From assembly GCA_016794785.1 (NCBI GenBank), contig JAEUHC010000019.1:682001-746000 (forward strand): a DNA stretch of 64,000 bases. Direction: 5' to 3'. The position numbers and the translations under genes were made by a program. The first letter of the stretch is position 1; every line of letters starts with the position of its first letter. Shown piece after piece: positions 34,138 through 42,696 of this stretch. The DNA comes from Opitutaceae bacterium (GTDB taxonomy: Bacteria > Verrucomicrobiota > Verrucomicrobiia > Opitutales > Opitutaceae). A model generated the notes under the pieces. The model saw nothing but the letters and a program-made list of their open reading frames with translations, did not search any database and was not told where the DNA came from.

Positions 34138-35556
34138 CTACTCATGGTCGAGGCTCCTCGGCGCCTTCGCCTTTGAGGGCGAGTTGCGCTCCGCAGAAAA
34201 GACCGCGCCCACCGGCTTGGCGGGCAGGGTTTGCTGCCAGGCTTCAAGCTTTTCGAGCAGCTGCTTTACGGTTTCCGGTTTCTGACCCTTCAGGTCGGTT
34301 TTCTCATACGGATCGATTGCGATGTCGTAGAGCTCCACAAAACTGCGATCCTTGTTGGCCACCAGTTTCCAGTTTTGATCCACCACGGCGAACGAGGTCC
34401 AGTGGTCCGGTTTGGTTTTCGATGCTGGCCAAGGGGACGGATATTTCCAGAACAGCGGCTTCTCACGCTTGGGATAAGGCGTTCCCTTCAACGTGGCCAC
34501 CTGGCTGACGCCATCCGGTTGATACCCCTTCGGCAGGGCCGCACCCGCGATTTCGCAGAATGTGGGGAGCAAATCCACGGCGGAGATGAGCGACACTTGG
34601 TCCACCTTGCCGGCCGCCACTTTGCCGGGCCACCGCACAATGAACGGCACGCCGATGCCGCCCTCGAAGAGCGAGGCCTTGTAGCCCTTGCGTCCGCCGG
34701 TGATTCCCATGGAAGCCCCCCGGCCATAACCCGCGCCGGTCGCCGTGTCGTAAAACAGCGAGAGTTCAGGGGAGGAGCCGGCCGGGCCGTTGTCCGAACT
34801 GAAGACCACGAGCGTGTTGTCGGTGAGCCCCAGGCGGTCCAAGGCCGCCAACACCCGGCCGATCCGGTCGTCAGCGTGCGACAGAACGGCTGCGAAAATA
34901 TTGTCCCCCTCCTTGTCCAGTTCCGGAAAGCGCCAGCGGTATTTCGGTAGCGTATGATGGGGCGTATGGGCCTCGTGGATCCAGAGGTTGACGTAGAACG
35001 GTTTCCCCTCGGCCTTGGATTTTTCGATGAACGCGACGGCACGGTCGGCATCCTGATCCCACGGCATCTGTTCGCCGGAACAATTGAACGCGCCGTAGTC
35101 GTCGAAGCCGTATTTCCCGGGAAGCGGCGAATCCGGAATCATGTCGTTGGCAAGATGCCACTTTCCATAGTGCGCGGTGGCGTATCCTGCCGCCTTGAGC
35201 ATGCGCGGCAGAAACGGCGCATCGAGCGCGAGCCAATCCGGCATGTTGCGCCTGGCATTGCTCGGCACATGAGCGAAATGGCCGTCGATATTGTAGCGCG
35301 CCGGGAAATGTCCCGTCATCACCGCCGTCCGGCTCGGCGAACAGACGCCGCTCGCCACCGTGAAGCGATGGAAATCCGTGCCTTCGCGCGCCAGCCGATC
35401 GATGTTCGGGGTCTTTACATACGGATGCCCATGGCACGACAGATCGCCCCAGCCCCAGTCGTCGGCGAAGATGAAGACGATGTTCGGCTTCGCCGCGGAG
35501 AACGCGTGGGACGAGGCGATCAGCAGGATTAGCAGAAATGGGGCGATGCGGTTCAT
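34138..35556 (-). CDS. Secreted S1-family sulfatase
   Basis: A 472-residue sulfatase with a signal peptide to about residue 21. It shows D32-D33, C72-S-P-S-R76, GKWHLAND and SSDNGPAG. The nearest local relative is the sulfatase at 38994-40412: the same length, with shared TVASGVCSPSR and F-N-I/Y-N-I-x-GHFA segments. The two differ in the region after GKWH that usually contacts the sugar. It is separated from the GH28-like gene by 16 bases, and this glycosidase plus sulfatase pairing suggests sequential action on one oligosaccharide. The C-terminal tail is basic and probably disordered. Confidence 0.93.
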   Translation of the reverse strand: MNRIAPFLLILLIASSHAFSAAKPNIVFIFADDWGWGDLSCHGHPYVKTPNIDRLAREGTDFHRFTVASGVCSPSRTAVMTGHFPARYNIDGHFAHVPSNARRNMPDWLALDAPFLPRMLKAAGYATAHYGKWHLANDMIPDSPLPGKYGFDDYGAFNCSGEQMPWDQDADRAVAFIEKSKAEGKPFYVNLWIHEAHTPHHTLPKYRWRFPELDKEGDNIFAAVLSHADDRIGRVLAALDRLGLTDNTLVVFSSDNGPAGSSPELSLFYDTATGAGYGRGASMGITGGRKGYKASLFEGGIGVPFIVRWPGKVAAGKVDQVSLISAVDLLPTFCEIAGAALPKGYQPDGVSQVATLKGTPYPKREKPLFWKYPSPWPASKTKPDHWTSFAVVDQNWKLVANKDRSFVELYDIAIDPYEKTDLKGQKPETVKQLLEKLEAWQQTLPAKPVGAVFSAERNSPSKAKAPRSLDHE

Positions 35557-35572
35557 GCGAGGGTGCGTTGGA

Positions 35573-37045
35573 TCAGCGCTCTACAAAGCCTTCCACGTCG
35601 TCCAGGATGATCTTCTGCCGTTGGTCCGGAGTGCGGGTCTGCAGCTCGACGTTCTTGAAAGTGATGTTCCGGGCGTGGCGAATATAGGCGCCCCACGACG
35701 GCAGCACGCCGAAGAAAAATTGCTCCGGATACCGGGCGATGTCCTCCGGCACGACTCGTTTGGCCTCCGCCGCCGTTCCTCCGCCCGGCAAACTGACCTT
35801 GATGTTCTCGAGCACGACGTCTTCGACAAAATGTCCGGGAATGCCGGTGATCATGATGGGGCCGGCCTGGGCTTTCTCCCGCTCGGTCACTTCGGGCGAC
35901 GTGGTTGGCCTCGCCCCCTTGTAAGCGGCCTGCGCATCTTTGGCGCGATCCGCGAAGGTGACCTTCGCCACCACGTCGCTGATCCGCACCCCTTTGACCG
36001 AGCCCACGCGCGCGCCTTCGGAGCCGCCGCTGCCGGTATTGGGGCCCGTGGCCGTGTTGCGCGTGTAGTTGCGGCCCCGGTTGCCCAGACGAATGAAAAT
36101 GGGCGAGCCGACATTCTCCATCACGATGCGCGAGATGGTGATGTTTTCCATGCGGCCGCCATCCACCGTCTGCAGTTTGATGGCCCCCATGGGGCTGTCG
36201 TAGAAGTAGCAGTTCGAGACATCCACGTTGATGAAACCGCCGCTCGACGAAGTGCCGAATTTCAGCGCCGCTGTATGGCTGGAGACCCGGCAGTTGCGGA
36301 CGACGATGTTGCGGCAGGGGTTCTTGGAGCTCTTCAGGCAAATCGCGTCGTCGCCGGAATCGATGTCGCAGTTCTCAATCAGCACGTCCTCACAACCGTC
36401 GATGTCCAGGCCGTCGTTGTTGGAGTGGTTGTTCCGCATCCGGACTGTCACGCCGTTGAAATGCACCTTGCGACAGTCCACCAAATGAATCCCCCAGAAC
36501 GCGGGGTTCTTGTAGGTCAGGCCGGAGAATGTGAGCTGCTCGCAATTCTCGAAACGGATCAGCCGGGGGCGGGTGTCCCGGCCGCCGGGGCCTGCGTTTT
36601 TCGGAAAGAACTCCGGCTTGCCCCGACCGTCGATCACGCCGAGCCCTTCCAGGCGGATGTTGGTCGCGTCTTCGGCATAGAGCAGGCAGGCGGATTGTCC
36701 CTCCCGCGCGGCGCGCAGGCCTTGCGTGGGATAGTCAGCCAGATTCGTGCTGCCCAGCAGAGTGGCGCCATAGTCCAGCGAGAGCGTGACGTTGCTCTTC
36801 AGTTGGATCGTGCCGATCTGATAGTTGCCGGCCGGCACCCGCACGATGCCGCCGCCGTTTTGATGACAGGCATCGATGGCTGACTGAATCGCTTTGGTGT
36901 CCATCGCTACGCCGTCGCCGACGGAACCGTGCGCGCGCACATCGAAAATTTTTGGCGCTGGGGGCAGGGCGGCGGGGGCACCGGAGCACAGGATGCCAAA
37001 CAAAGCGCCGAACAGGACCAGTCGTGAGAAGGGCAGGGCTTTCAT
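35573..37045 (-). CDS. Glycoside hydrolase family 28-like enzyme (polygalacturonase fold)
   Basis: A 490-residue exported right-handed beta-helix enzyme. The signal peptide ends near residue 26 (GAPAA), followed by the family's opening segment FDVRAHGSVGDGVAMDTKAI. The GH28 catalytic pattern is visible as N210-D211-G, G-D232-D233-A and H257 in SSHTAALKFGTSS. The usual R-I-K appears as A-I-K290, so one substrate-contact arginine is replaced. Known members cleave polygalacturonan, rhamnogalacturonan or xylogalacturonan, usually by inversion. The altered RIK argues for a non-standard uronate or neutral sugar. Start ATG 37045 gives the signal peptide; the longer open frame overlaps the hydrolase upstream. 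Eleven bases separate it from that hydrolase. Confidence 0.88.
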   Translation of the reverse strand: MKALPFSRLVLFGALFGILCSGAPAALPPAPKIFDVRAHGSVGDGVAMDTKAIQSAIDACHQNGGGIVRVPAGNYQIGTIQLKSNVTLSLDYGATLLGSTNLADYPTQGLRAAREGQSACLLYAEDATNIRLEGLGVIDGRGKPEFFPKNAGPGGRDTRPRLIRFENCEQLTFSGLTYKNPAFWGIHLVDCRKVHFNGVTVRMRNNHSNNDGLDIDGCEDVLIENCDIDSGDDAICLKSSKNPCRNIVVRNCRVSSHTAALKFGTSSSGGFINVDVSNCYFYDSPMGAIKLQTVDGGRMENITISRIVMENVGSPIFIRLGNRGRNYTRNTATGPNTGSGGSEGARVGSVKGVRISDVVAKVTFADRAKDAQAAYKGARPTTSPEVTEREKAQAGPIMITGIPGHFVEDVVLENIKVSLPGGGTAAEAKRVVPEDIARYPEQFFFGVLPSWGAYIRHARNITFKNVELQTRTPDQRQKIILDDVEGFVER

Positions 37046-37056
37046 AGAGGATGATT

Positions 37057-38964
37057 TCAAAGGCGGGTCGACTGCGGGGCGGATTCCACCGTCCAGCGGA
37101 GATTGCGAAACTCGGGTGGGGCGCCCTCCCACTTGCCTCCCAACTGCACGGTTTGTTTCGTGTTGCGGGGGCCACTCTCGAGCTTGTCGGCGGCACCTAG
37201 GCGCAGGCTCCGGATGCCAACCCAGCCGGGCAGCGAAACTCCGACGGCATCCTTGAAATCGGCGGGGGACAGGATCACCGACTGCCATTCGCCACCGCCT
37301 CGGAGTTGAATCTCGGCGGCATGGGCATCGATTCCGACGACGACTTTGTTGGGCTTTTCGGACCGAATCTCGATCGCCAGCTTCGCATTCGCGGGAGCAT
37401 GCCAGCGGTCGTCGTGAAGTTTGTGGGTCGTGCGCCCCCATTCTTCCGGTTTGTAGGTGAACCACTCCTTCTCCCAACCACGGGCAAACGACTCGATTAG
37501 CAGCGAAGGCGCGAGCGTGGCCCGAACGCCGTTCGCCTTGAGCTGCGCGGAGGAAATCAGGCTGGTCGGGGACGAGAGCGTGAAACTCTCGGCCGTGTAA
37601 ACCCGGTAGTAGTAGCTCGCGCCCGTTTCCGGACGGTTCAGCGGATAGACGACGTTGGCGTAAACCCAGAGCGGCCGGTCCGTGCTCCCCAGCGGCAAGT
37701 CGGCCGTCCAGGTGTCGCCCGATTTAGTGGCGACGGCATGGTGCCAGAAGCGGCGCCTGGAGTTTTCGTTGTCGTCTTTTTTCCCGTCCATCTGGCCGTG
37801 CTGAGTGTAGTAGATGTCCACGGCGAGAACCGGCTTGGACGCATCCGGGCGCACGCTGAACGACGGCACGCCGCTCGACGTCTGCAATGTCAGGGTGGCC
37901 TGCGGGCTCTGCGGAAAGGTGAACGTGCCCTTGAGATGTTGATCCATCCAGAGCAGCCCATTGATCATGTAGGGCGCCGTGTCCTGGTGGTTGTGGTGGG
38001 GCGAACATGTGGCCCGCCATTCCTTGCTCTGGATTTCGTGCAGCGCCTTCTGGAGATCATCAATGCGGCCGTGAAAATCGTTGGAGGGGCTCAGGAAAAT
38101 GATGGGGCAGGTGATGCGCTTGAGGCTGACGTCGTCGGCGAGTATTGCGTCGTAGAGCGCGTTCCCCGTCGCCCGGTTGCTGACGCCGCCGCACGAAGGC
38201 GCGGCGGCTTTCACTCGGTTATCCGCCGCCGTCGTCAACACCGTCAGTTTTCCGCCCATCGAATGGCCGTAAACTCCGAGTCGACTCCCGTCCACCTCGG
38301 GTTGTTGCTCGAGAAAAGTCAGGCCGCGGCGCGCGCCCAAGGTCACCAGGAACCACGGATTGTTGCGCGGCGAATCCACCGCATCCAAGGTCCACGCGGC
38401 GGGCTTCGTGAAGGCGAACCCGTTGGCGGGATTGCGGTGAGGAGCGTGATAGGCGTCGAGCGCGCCCCAGTCGGTCGTGAGTTTGTATTTCGAGTCCGCG
38501 GTTTTTCCGTCCCAGAAAAGCTGCACGACTTCGGGGTTTACGCTGTAGCCGGGCGCCGCGATGCGGCCGGCCCACGCGAGGGTGAGCGTGGCATAGCCGC
38601 GTTTGGCATTGGTGAGAACGGCCTTGGCGTCGGCATATTGACCGCCGCCGTGGATGTTCAGGAGGGCGGGAAGTTTGCTGCCGCCCTTCGGGAATCCATA
38701 CACGCCGGCCATCATGGCCCGCTGGCCTTTGAAAACACCGATGCGATAGCGAACGACGCGCAGCACCACGCCCTCCTCCTCCCACTCCTTGAGCGTTTCG
38801 ATTTCCAGCGGCTCCCGTCGAGGGTCATAGCCGGCCCACAACGCCTCGTAGGTAGAGGGCGCCTCGCGATCTTTGAGCGGCGGCAAGGTCTCCGGCTCAG
38901 CGCCGGGGAGTCTCGCGGCCAAGGTAAACGCCAACAGCAGGGCGACGATGAAACGGGCCTTCAT
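37057..38964 (-). CDS. Secreted alpha/beta hydrolase (acetylxylan-esterase-like) with C-terminal beta domain
   Basis: A 635-residue exported protein with a signal peptide to about residue 22. The catalytic part has an H-G-G-G segment (105-108), the elbow G-H-S235-M-G-G, an acid candidate D295 and histidines in PHHNHQD (322-325). The rest, about residues 350-630, is beta-rich, with a final module resembling a carbohydrate-binding sandwich (IEIRSEKPNKVVVGIDAHAAE). It would deacylate a sugar or polysaccharide in the periplasm; dienelactone-hydrolase and acetylxylan-esterase families are the nearest by motif, and the true substrate is unknown. It lies between a sulfatase (29-base gap) and the GH28-like gene (11-base gap). 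Confidence 0.82.
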   Translation of the reverse strand: MKARFIVALLLAFTLAARLPGAEPETLPPLKDREAPSTYEALWAGYDPRREPLEIETLKEWEEEGVVLRVVRYRIGVFKGQRAMMAGVYGFPKGGSKLPALLNIHGGGQYADAKAVLTNAKRGYATLTLAWAGRIAAPGYSVNPEVVQLFWDGKTADSKYKLTTDWGALDAYHAPHRNPANGFAFTKPAAWTLDAVDSPRNNPWFLVTLGARRGLTFLEQQPEVDGSRLGVYGHSMGGKLTVLTTAADNRVKAAAPSCGGVSNRATGNALYDAILADDVSLKRITCPIIFLSPSNDFHGRIDDLQKALHEIQSKEWRATCSPHHNHQDTAPYMINGLLWMDQHLKGTFTFPQSPQATLTLQTSSGVPSFSVRPDASKPVLAVDIYYTQHGQMDGKKDDNENSRRRFWHHAVATKSGDTWTADLPLGSTDRPLWVYANVVYPLNRPETGASYYYRVYTAESFTLSSPTSLISSAQLKANGVRATLAPSLLIESFARGWEKEWFTYKPEEWGRTTHKLHDDRWHAPANAKLAIEIRSEKPNKVVVGIDAHAAEIQLRGGGEWQSVILSPADFKDAVGVSLPGWVGIRSLRLGAADKLESGPRNTKQTVQLGGKWEGAPPEFRNLRWTVESAPQSTRL

Positions 38965-38993
38965 GGGTGAGGACGGATTTTCCGGTCGCGGCG

Positions 38994-40412
38994 CTATTTC
39001 TTCCGCGTCGCGGAGAAACAGGCCGGGTCCGCCTGCGCGGGCAAAGTTGCAGTCCAGTCAGCGAGGAGGGCGCGCAGGCGTGTCACGTCAGCGGACTGCT
39101 GCTGGCTCAGATTGCTTTTCTCAAAAACGTCCGCCGGAAACCGGAAGAGTTCGATCTGGTTCGGATCGCGGCCGACGAGGAGCTTCAGATCGCCCACGCG
39201 CACGGCCAGGGCCGGCCAGTTGTCGCCGGCTTTGGCGGCGGTGGTCCATTGCCAGAAGATCGGCTTGGTCCGCAGCGGCGCGGGTGTGCCGAGCAGCGCC
39301 GCGGTTTGATCGACTCCGTCCGGTGCGTAGTTGGGCGGCAGTTTTGCGCCCGCGATGGCGGAGAACGTGGGCAGCAGATCGACGGCGGTGATGGGCGTGA
39401 CGGCGTCGGTTTTTCCGGCGGGGATCTTGCCCGGCCAGCGCGCGATGAAGGGCACGCCGATCCCGCCTTGCAGCAAGGAGCGTTTGCGCGCGCGGTGGCC
39501 GCCGGTGCTGCCCACGGACGCGAAGCTGCCGAAGCCCGGACCCGTCGACTCGTCCTCTGTCATGCGTCTGCTGGCGGCGCCGGTGTTTTCGGGGCCGTTG
39601 TCGGAACTGAAGACGACGAGCGTATTCTGGCGCAGCCCGAGTCGATCGAGCGTGGCGAGGAGTTCGCCGATGCGGGCATCCGCGTGGGCGAGCACGGCCG
39701 CGTAGATGCGCTGCGCTTCGTCGGGGAGGTGCGCGAACTTCTCCAGATACTCCGGCTTGGGGTAGTGGGGCGTGTGCGGTTCGTGCACCCAGAGGTTGAG
39801 GAAAAACGGCTTTCCGGCGGCGTGGGCTTTTTCGATGAAGGCGATCGAGTGCTTCACGTCGTCATGCACGGGCATCTGCGGACCGGGGAGATTGAACGCG
39901 CCGTAGGCATCGTAGCCGTAGGCCGCGGGCAACGGGGCGTCGGGCACCATGATGTTGGTCAGATGCCATTTTCCGAAATGAGCGGTGGCGTAGCCTGCCT
40001 GTTGCAAGAGACGGGGCAGCATCACGGCCTTGGGATCGAGCCAGTCGGGCATCCCGCGCTGCACATGGCTTTCCACCGTGGCGAAGTGGCCGTGGATGTT
40101 GAATCGCGCCGGATACTGGCCGGTCATGATCGCGGCCCGGCTGGGTGAACACACGCCACTCGCGACGGTGAACTGCCGAAAATCCGTGCCGTCGCGCGCG
40201 AGCTGATCGAGGTGCGGCGTCTTGAGATAAGGATGTCCGTGGGAGCCCAAGTCGCCCCAACCCCAGTCGTCGGCGAAGATAAAGACAATGTTGGGGCGGG
40301 CCTGCTCGGCTGCGGATGCGCCACACGCGAAGCAGGTCAGGAGGAAACTCAGGAGAAAAAGACGACGGATCATGGTTGGTTGAAAGTGGGGGGACGGCGG
40401 ATTGATGGTCAT
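38994..40412 (-). CDS. Secreted S1-family sulfatase
   Basis: A 472-residue sulfatase. ATG 40412 overlaps the stop of the GH141-like gene (ATGA), favouring this start; ATG 40373 would give a more typical signal peptide (MIRRLFLLSFLL). Numbered from 40412, it has D48-D49, C88-S-P-S-R92, GKWHLTN and SSDNGPEN. It is closely similar to 34138-35556. The segment RKRSLLQGGIGVPF replaces the usual phenylalanine-glutamate by leucine-glutamine before the GG, a small deviation near the conserved K-x-S-x-x-E-G-G motif. The tail ends ACFSATRKK. Confidence 0.93.
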   Translation of the reverse strand: MTINPPSPHFQPTMIRRLFLLSFLLTCFACGASAAEQARPNIVFIFADDWGWGDLGSHGHPYLKTPHLDQLARDGTDFRQFTVASGVCSPSRAAIMTGQYPARFNIHGHFATVESHVQRGMPDWLDPKAVMLPRLLQQAGYATAHFGKWHLTNIMVPDAPLPAAYGYDAYGAFNLPGPQMPVHDDVKHSIAFIEKAHAAGKPFFLNLWVHEPHTPHYPKPEYLEKFAHLPDEAQRIYAAVLAHADARIGELLATLDRLGLRQNTLVVFSSDNGPENTGAASRRMTEDESTGPGFGSFASVGSTGGHRARKRSLLQGGIGVPFIARWPGKIPAGKTDAVTPITAVDLLPTFSAIAGAKLPPNYAPDGVDQTAALLGTPAPLRTKPIFWQWTTAAKAGDNWPALAVRVGDLKLLVGRDPNQIELFRFPADVFEKSNLSQQQSADVTRLRALLADWTATLPAQADPACFSATRKK

Positions 40413-42637
40413 GGGTTGGGACGGCTGCCCATGGCACCTTCTCTCAGGCCGATTTGGGAAAGGTCGATCGGGATGAAGCCGAGCTTGAGCGCCGGCGAAT
40501 CGGGCCGGAGGGCGAAGTTGCCGTTCGCTGGATCGACGAACAGCGGATCGGCGGCCAGGCTGTGCCGGTCGGTCCCGTCACGCTGCGCTTCCGCCAGCGC
40601 CTTCTGGCTATGCTCGGGGTTTCCGGCCGTGTGGAAGAGGTTGTAGTCCGTGTCCGCCTCCCTGGCCCAAGCCGCCACCACCCGGGGGTTGGTGCCCTGG
40701 TCATAGAAGGTCGTGCCGTTTCCGGTCTGGTAGAGGATGTTTCTCCGGATGGCTCCGCCCGTCAGCGGCCCTTCGCGGAGCCGAAAATAAACGGCCGGGG
40801 TCGGCTGGCCGTTGTGCACGCCTCCGAGCAAATCGGCGATGATGTTGTTTTCGGCGCGATTGTTCAGCTTCAGATGGATGCCATGCGACGTGCACCGGTA
40901 GATCACATTCTCGGCGATGAGGGTGTCTCTCTGCCCACCGTCGGTCCGGATGGCCGACTGCATGACGACCGGAGCGAGCAGATGATGAATGTAGTTGCGG
41001 CGGATCACATTTCCCGAGCCCGCGCCGCGAATGTAGATCCCGTTGCCGTCGCCGAGCACCTCCATCGCATGGTGAATCTCATTGGATTCGATGAGATTGT
41101 CGTGCGTGTGTAGGAACGGTTTGACGCGTTCGTGATCCGGCTCGCCCAAATTGTTGCCCACCTCGTGCCATCGGATGGTTCGCACCAGCTCCCGTTCCGC
41201 GCTCTTGACGAAGAACCGGGTCATGACGCCGGAGACGATGATGCCGGAGTAGGGCGTGTGGTGGATCAAATTGTTGGCGACCCGATTCCCGCCGCTCTGC
41301 CAGAGGAAGATGCCCGGCGAGTGCGCGTAGATTTCGCCCGTGTGGTGAATGCGGTTGTTGTAAACGAGATTGCGGCGGTTGACGTCCTTGGTGCCCGGCC
41401 CGTAGCCGCAGAGCAGCACGCCCGTGCCTCCGATATGCTCGATGTGATTGCTGGCGATGCGATTTTCCTGACCGTGCAGATCCACCCGGATCGCGCCTCC
41501 GCCGCTTTGGGTGAAATGACATTGCTCGATCACGCAGTGCTCCGCCCCGCGGAGGCGAATCAGCGCGGTGGCCTTGTCGTGCATCTCCCAGTCGTGCTGC
41601 AGGCCCTGATCCTCCTGTGTCCAGGTATCGCGTTCTCCCTGCGTAAAAGTAAGGCCGCGGAAGCGCAGGTTGCGCACGGGAATATCCTTGGGCCCCAGCT
41701 TGTCGATCTGCCCTTCGACGCGGATGAACTCCTGCAGCGTTGGGAACGCGATGCCTTGCGGCGATGACCCGGTGCGCGGCCAGAGGTAGAGTTTGCCTTC
41801 CTGGGTGTTGGCGACCCATTCGCCCGGCTCATCGAGCGCTTCCCACACATTTTCAACCCAGCAGGAGTCGATCCCCTTCTGCATGACAAGCCCGCCCATC
41901 GCATAGCTTGCGGGAATCGCGGTTCGGGCGATGCGGGTCTCCTCGTTGACCGACACGAGCGGGAGGATGTTGACCAGCCAGGCGTGATGCGGGCGGATGA
42001 CGATCTCCACATCGCCCAGGTTGGGCCAATTTTTTAGCGTGCTCGGGGGAAAATGGAGGCGGGTCTTGGCGGGGCCCGACTCCCGCGCGGTTGCCGGCGA
42101 CGCCACCGGGATAAAGCCCTTGGATCGAGCCCGGGGGAGGCGGCCGGCAGCGTCATAGAGCGTATAGAAGCGCACCGAACCGCCGTTCGTTTTCGGCAGA
42201 TCGGTCACCCAGGTTTGCCCCTGGGCCGCAGGCGGAAGTGACGGAGGCGGGGTCGCGAGTTTTTTCCAGCCGCCGATCTCGACCGCCGAAGTGAACACCG
42301 GCTTCTCCCCGGGATGGGCCTGGTAGGTCACCGTCGAATCGCCCACGCCGGAGTCCTCCAGACCGAACACCACGGTCTCGCGCAAAACGTAGCGGCCCTC
42401 GCGAATGGAAACGACCACGTTTTTCGGAGCGGTCCGGCGTTTCAACTCCCGCACCGCATCGCGAGCGCGCGCCAACGTGGCGAAGGGGCCGTCGCTCCCC
42501 TGCGCATTGGGCGCGGCCAAGGTGCCCGACCAACGATCGGAACCCTGGGTGGAAACATAAAAATCGGACGGCTCGGCCGCCGCCGCCCAAGCGAAGCTAG
42601 CGGCGAAAAGGGCGGGCACGAGTAAACGGGCTGTCAT
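40409..42637 (-). CDS. Right-handed beta-helix enzyme, GH141-like
   Basis: A 742-residue exported protein starting at ATG 42637, with a signal peptide to about residue 21 (AAAAE). FYVSTQGSDRWSGT and GPFATLARARDAV form the usual opening of carbohydrate-active beta-helices. The inserted region has LDEPGEWVANTQEGKLYLWP, and the coils show HDWEMHDKATALIRLRGAEH followed by repeated N-x-I-x-H elements. It aligns by eye along most of its length with 24921-27191, including the shared GYGPG-(K/T)-KDVN segment, so they are paralogues with different partners. GH141 (fucosidase, xylanase) is the best family guess. Its stop overlaps the start of a sulfatase, suggesting desulfation next to cleavage. Confidence 0.77.
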   Translation of the reverse strand: MTARLLVPALFAASFAWAAAAEPSDFYVSTQGSDRWSGTLAAPNAQGSDGPFATLARARDAVRELKRRTAPKNVVVSIREGRYVLRETVVFGLEDSGVGDSTVTYQAHPGEKPVFTSAVEIGGWKKLATPPPSLPPAAQGQTWVTDLPKTNGGSVRFYTLYDAAGRLPRARSKGFIPVASPATARESGPAKTRLHFPPSTLKNWPNLGDVEIVIRPHHAWLVNILPLVSVNEETRIARTAIPASYAMGGLVMQKGIDSCWVENVWEALDEPGEWVANTQEGKLYLWPRTGSSPQGIAFPTLQEFIRVEGQIDKLGPKDIPVRNLRFRGLTFTQGERDTWTQEDQGLQHDWEMHDKATALIRLRGAEHCVIEQCHFTQSGGGAIRVDLHGQENRIASNHIEHIGGTGVLLCGYGPGTKDVNRRNLVYNNRIHHTGEIYAHSPGIFLWQSGGNRVANNLIHHTPYSGIIVSGVMTRFFVKSAERELVRTIRWHEVGNNLGEPDHERVKPFLHTHDNLIESNEIHHAMEVLGDGNGIYIRGAGSGNVIRRNYIHHLLAPVVMQSAIRTDGGQRDTLIAENVIYRCTSHGIHLKLNNRAENNIIADLLGGVHNGQPTPAVYFRLREGPLTGGAIRRNILYQTGNGTTFYDQGTNPRVVAAWAREADTDYNLFHTAGNPEHSQKALAEAQRDGTDRHSLAADPLFVDPANGNFALRPDSPALKLGFIPIDLSQIGLREGAMGSRPNP

Positions 42638-42696
42638 GGTGTCGGGTGCGTGTGGCAGGGACGATTCCTCCGCGTGGATTCCATCGCGCGAGGCAA

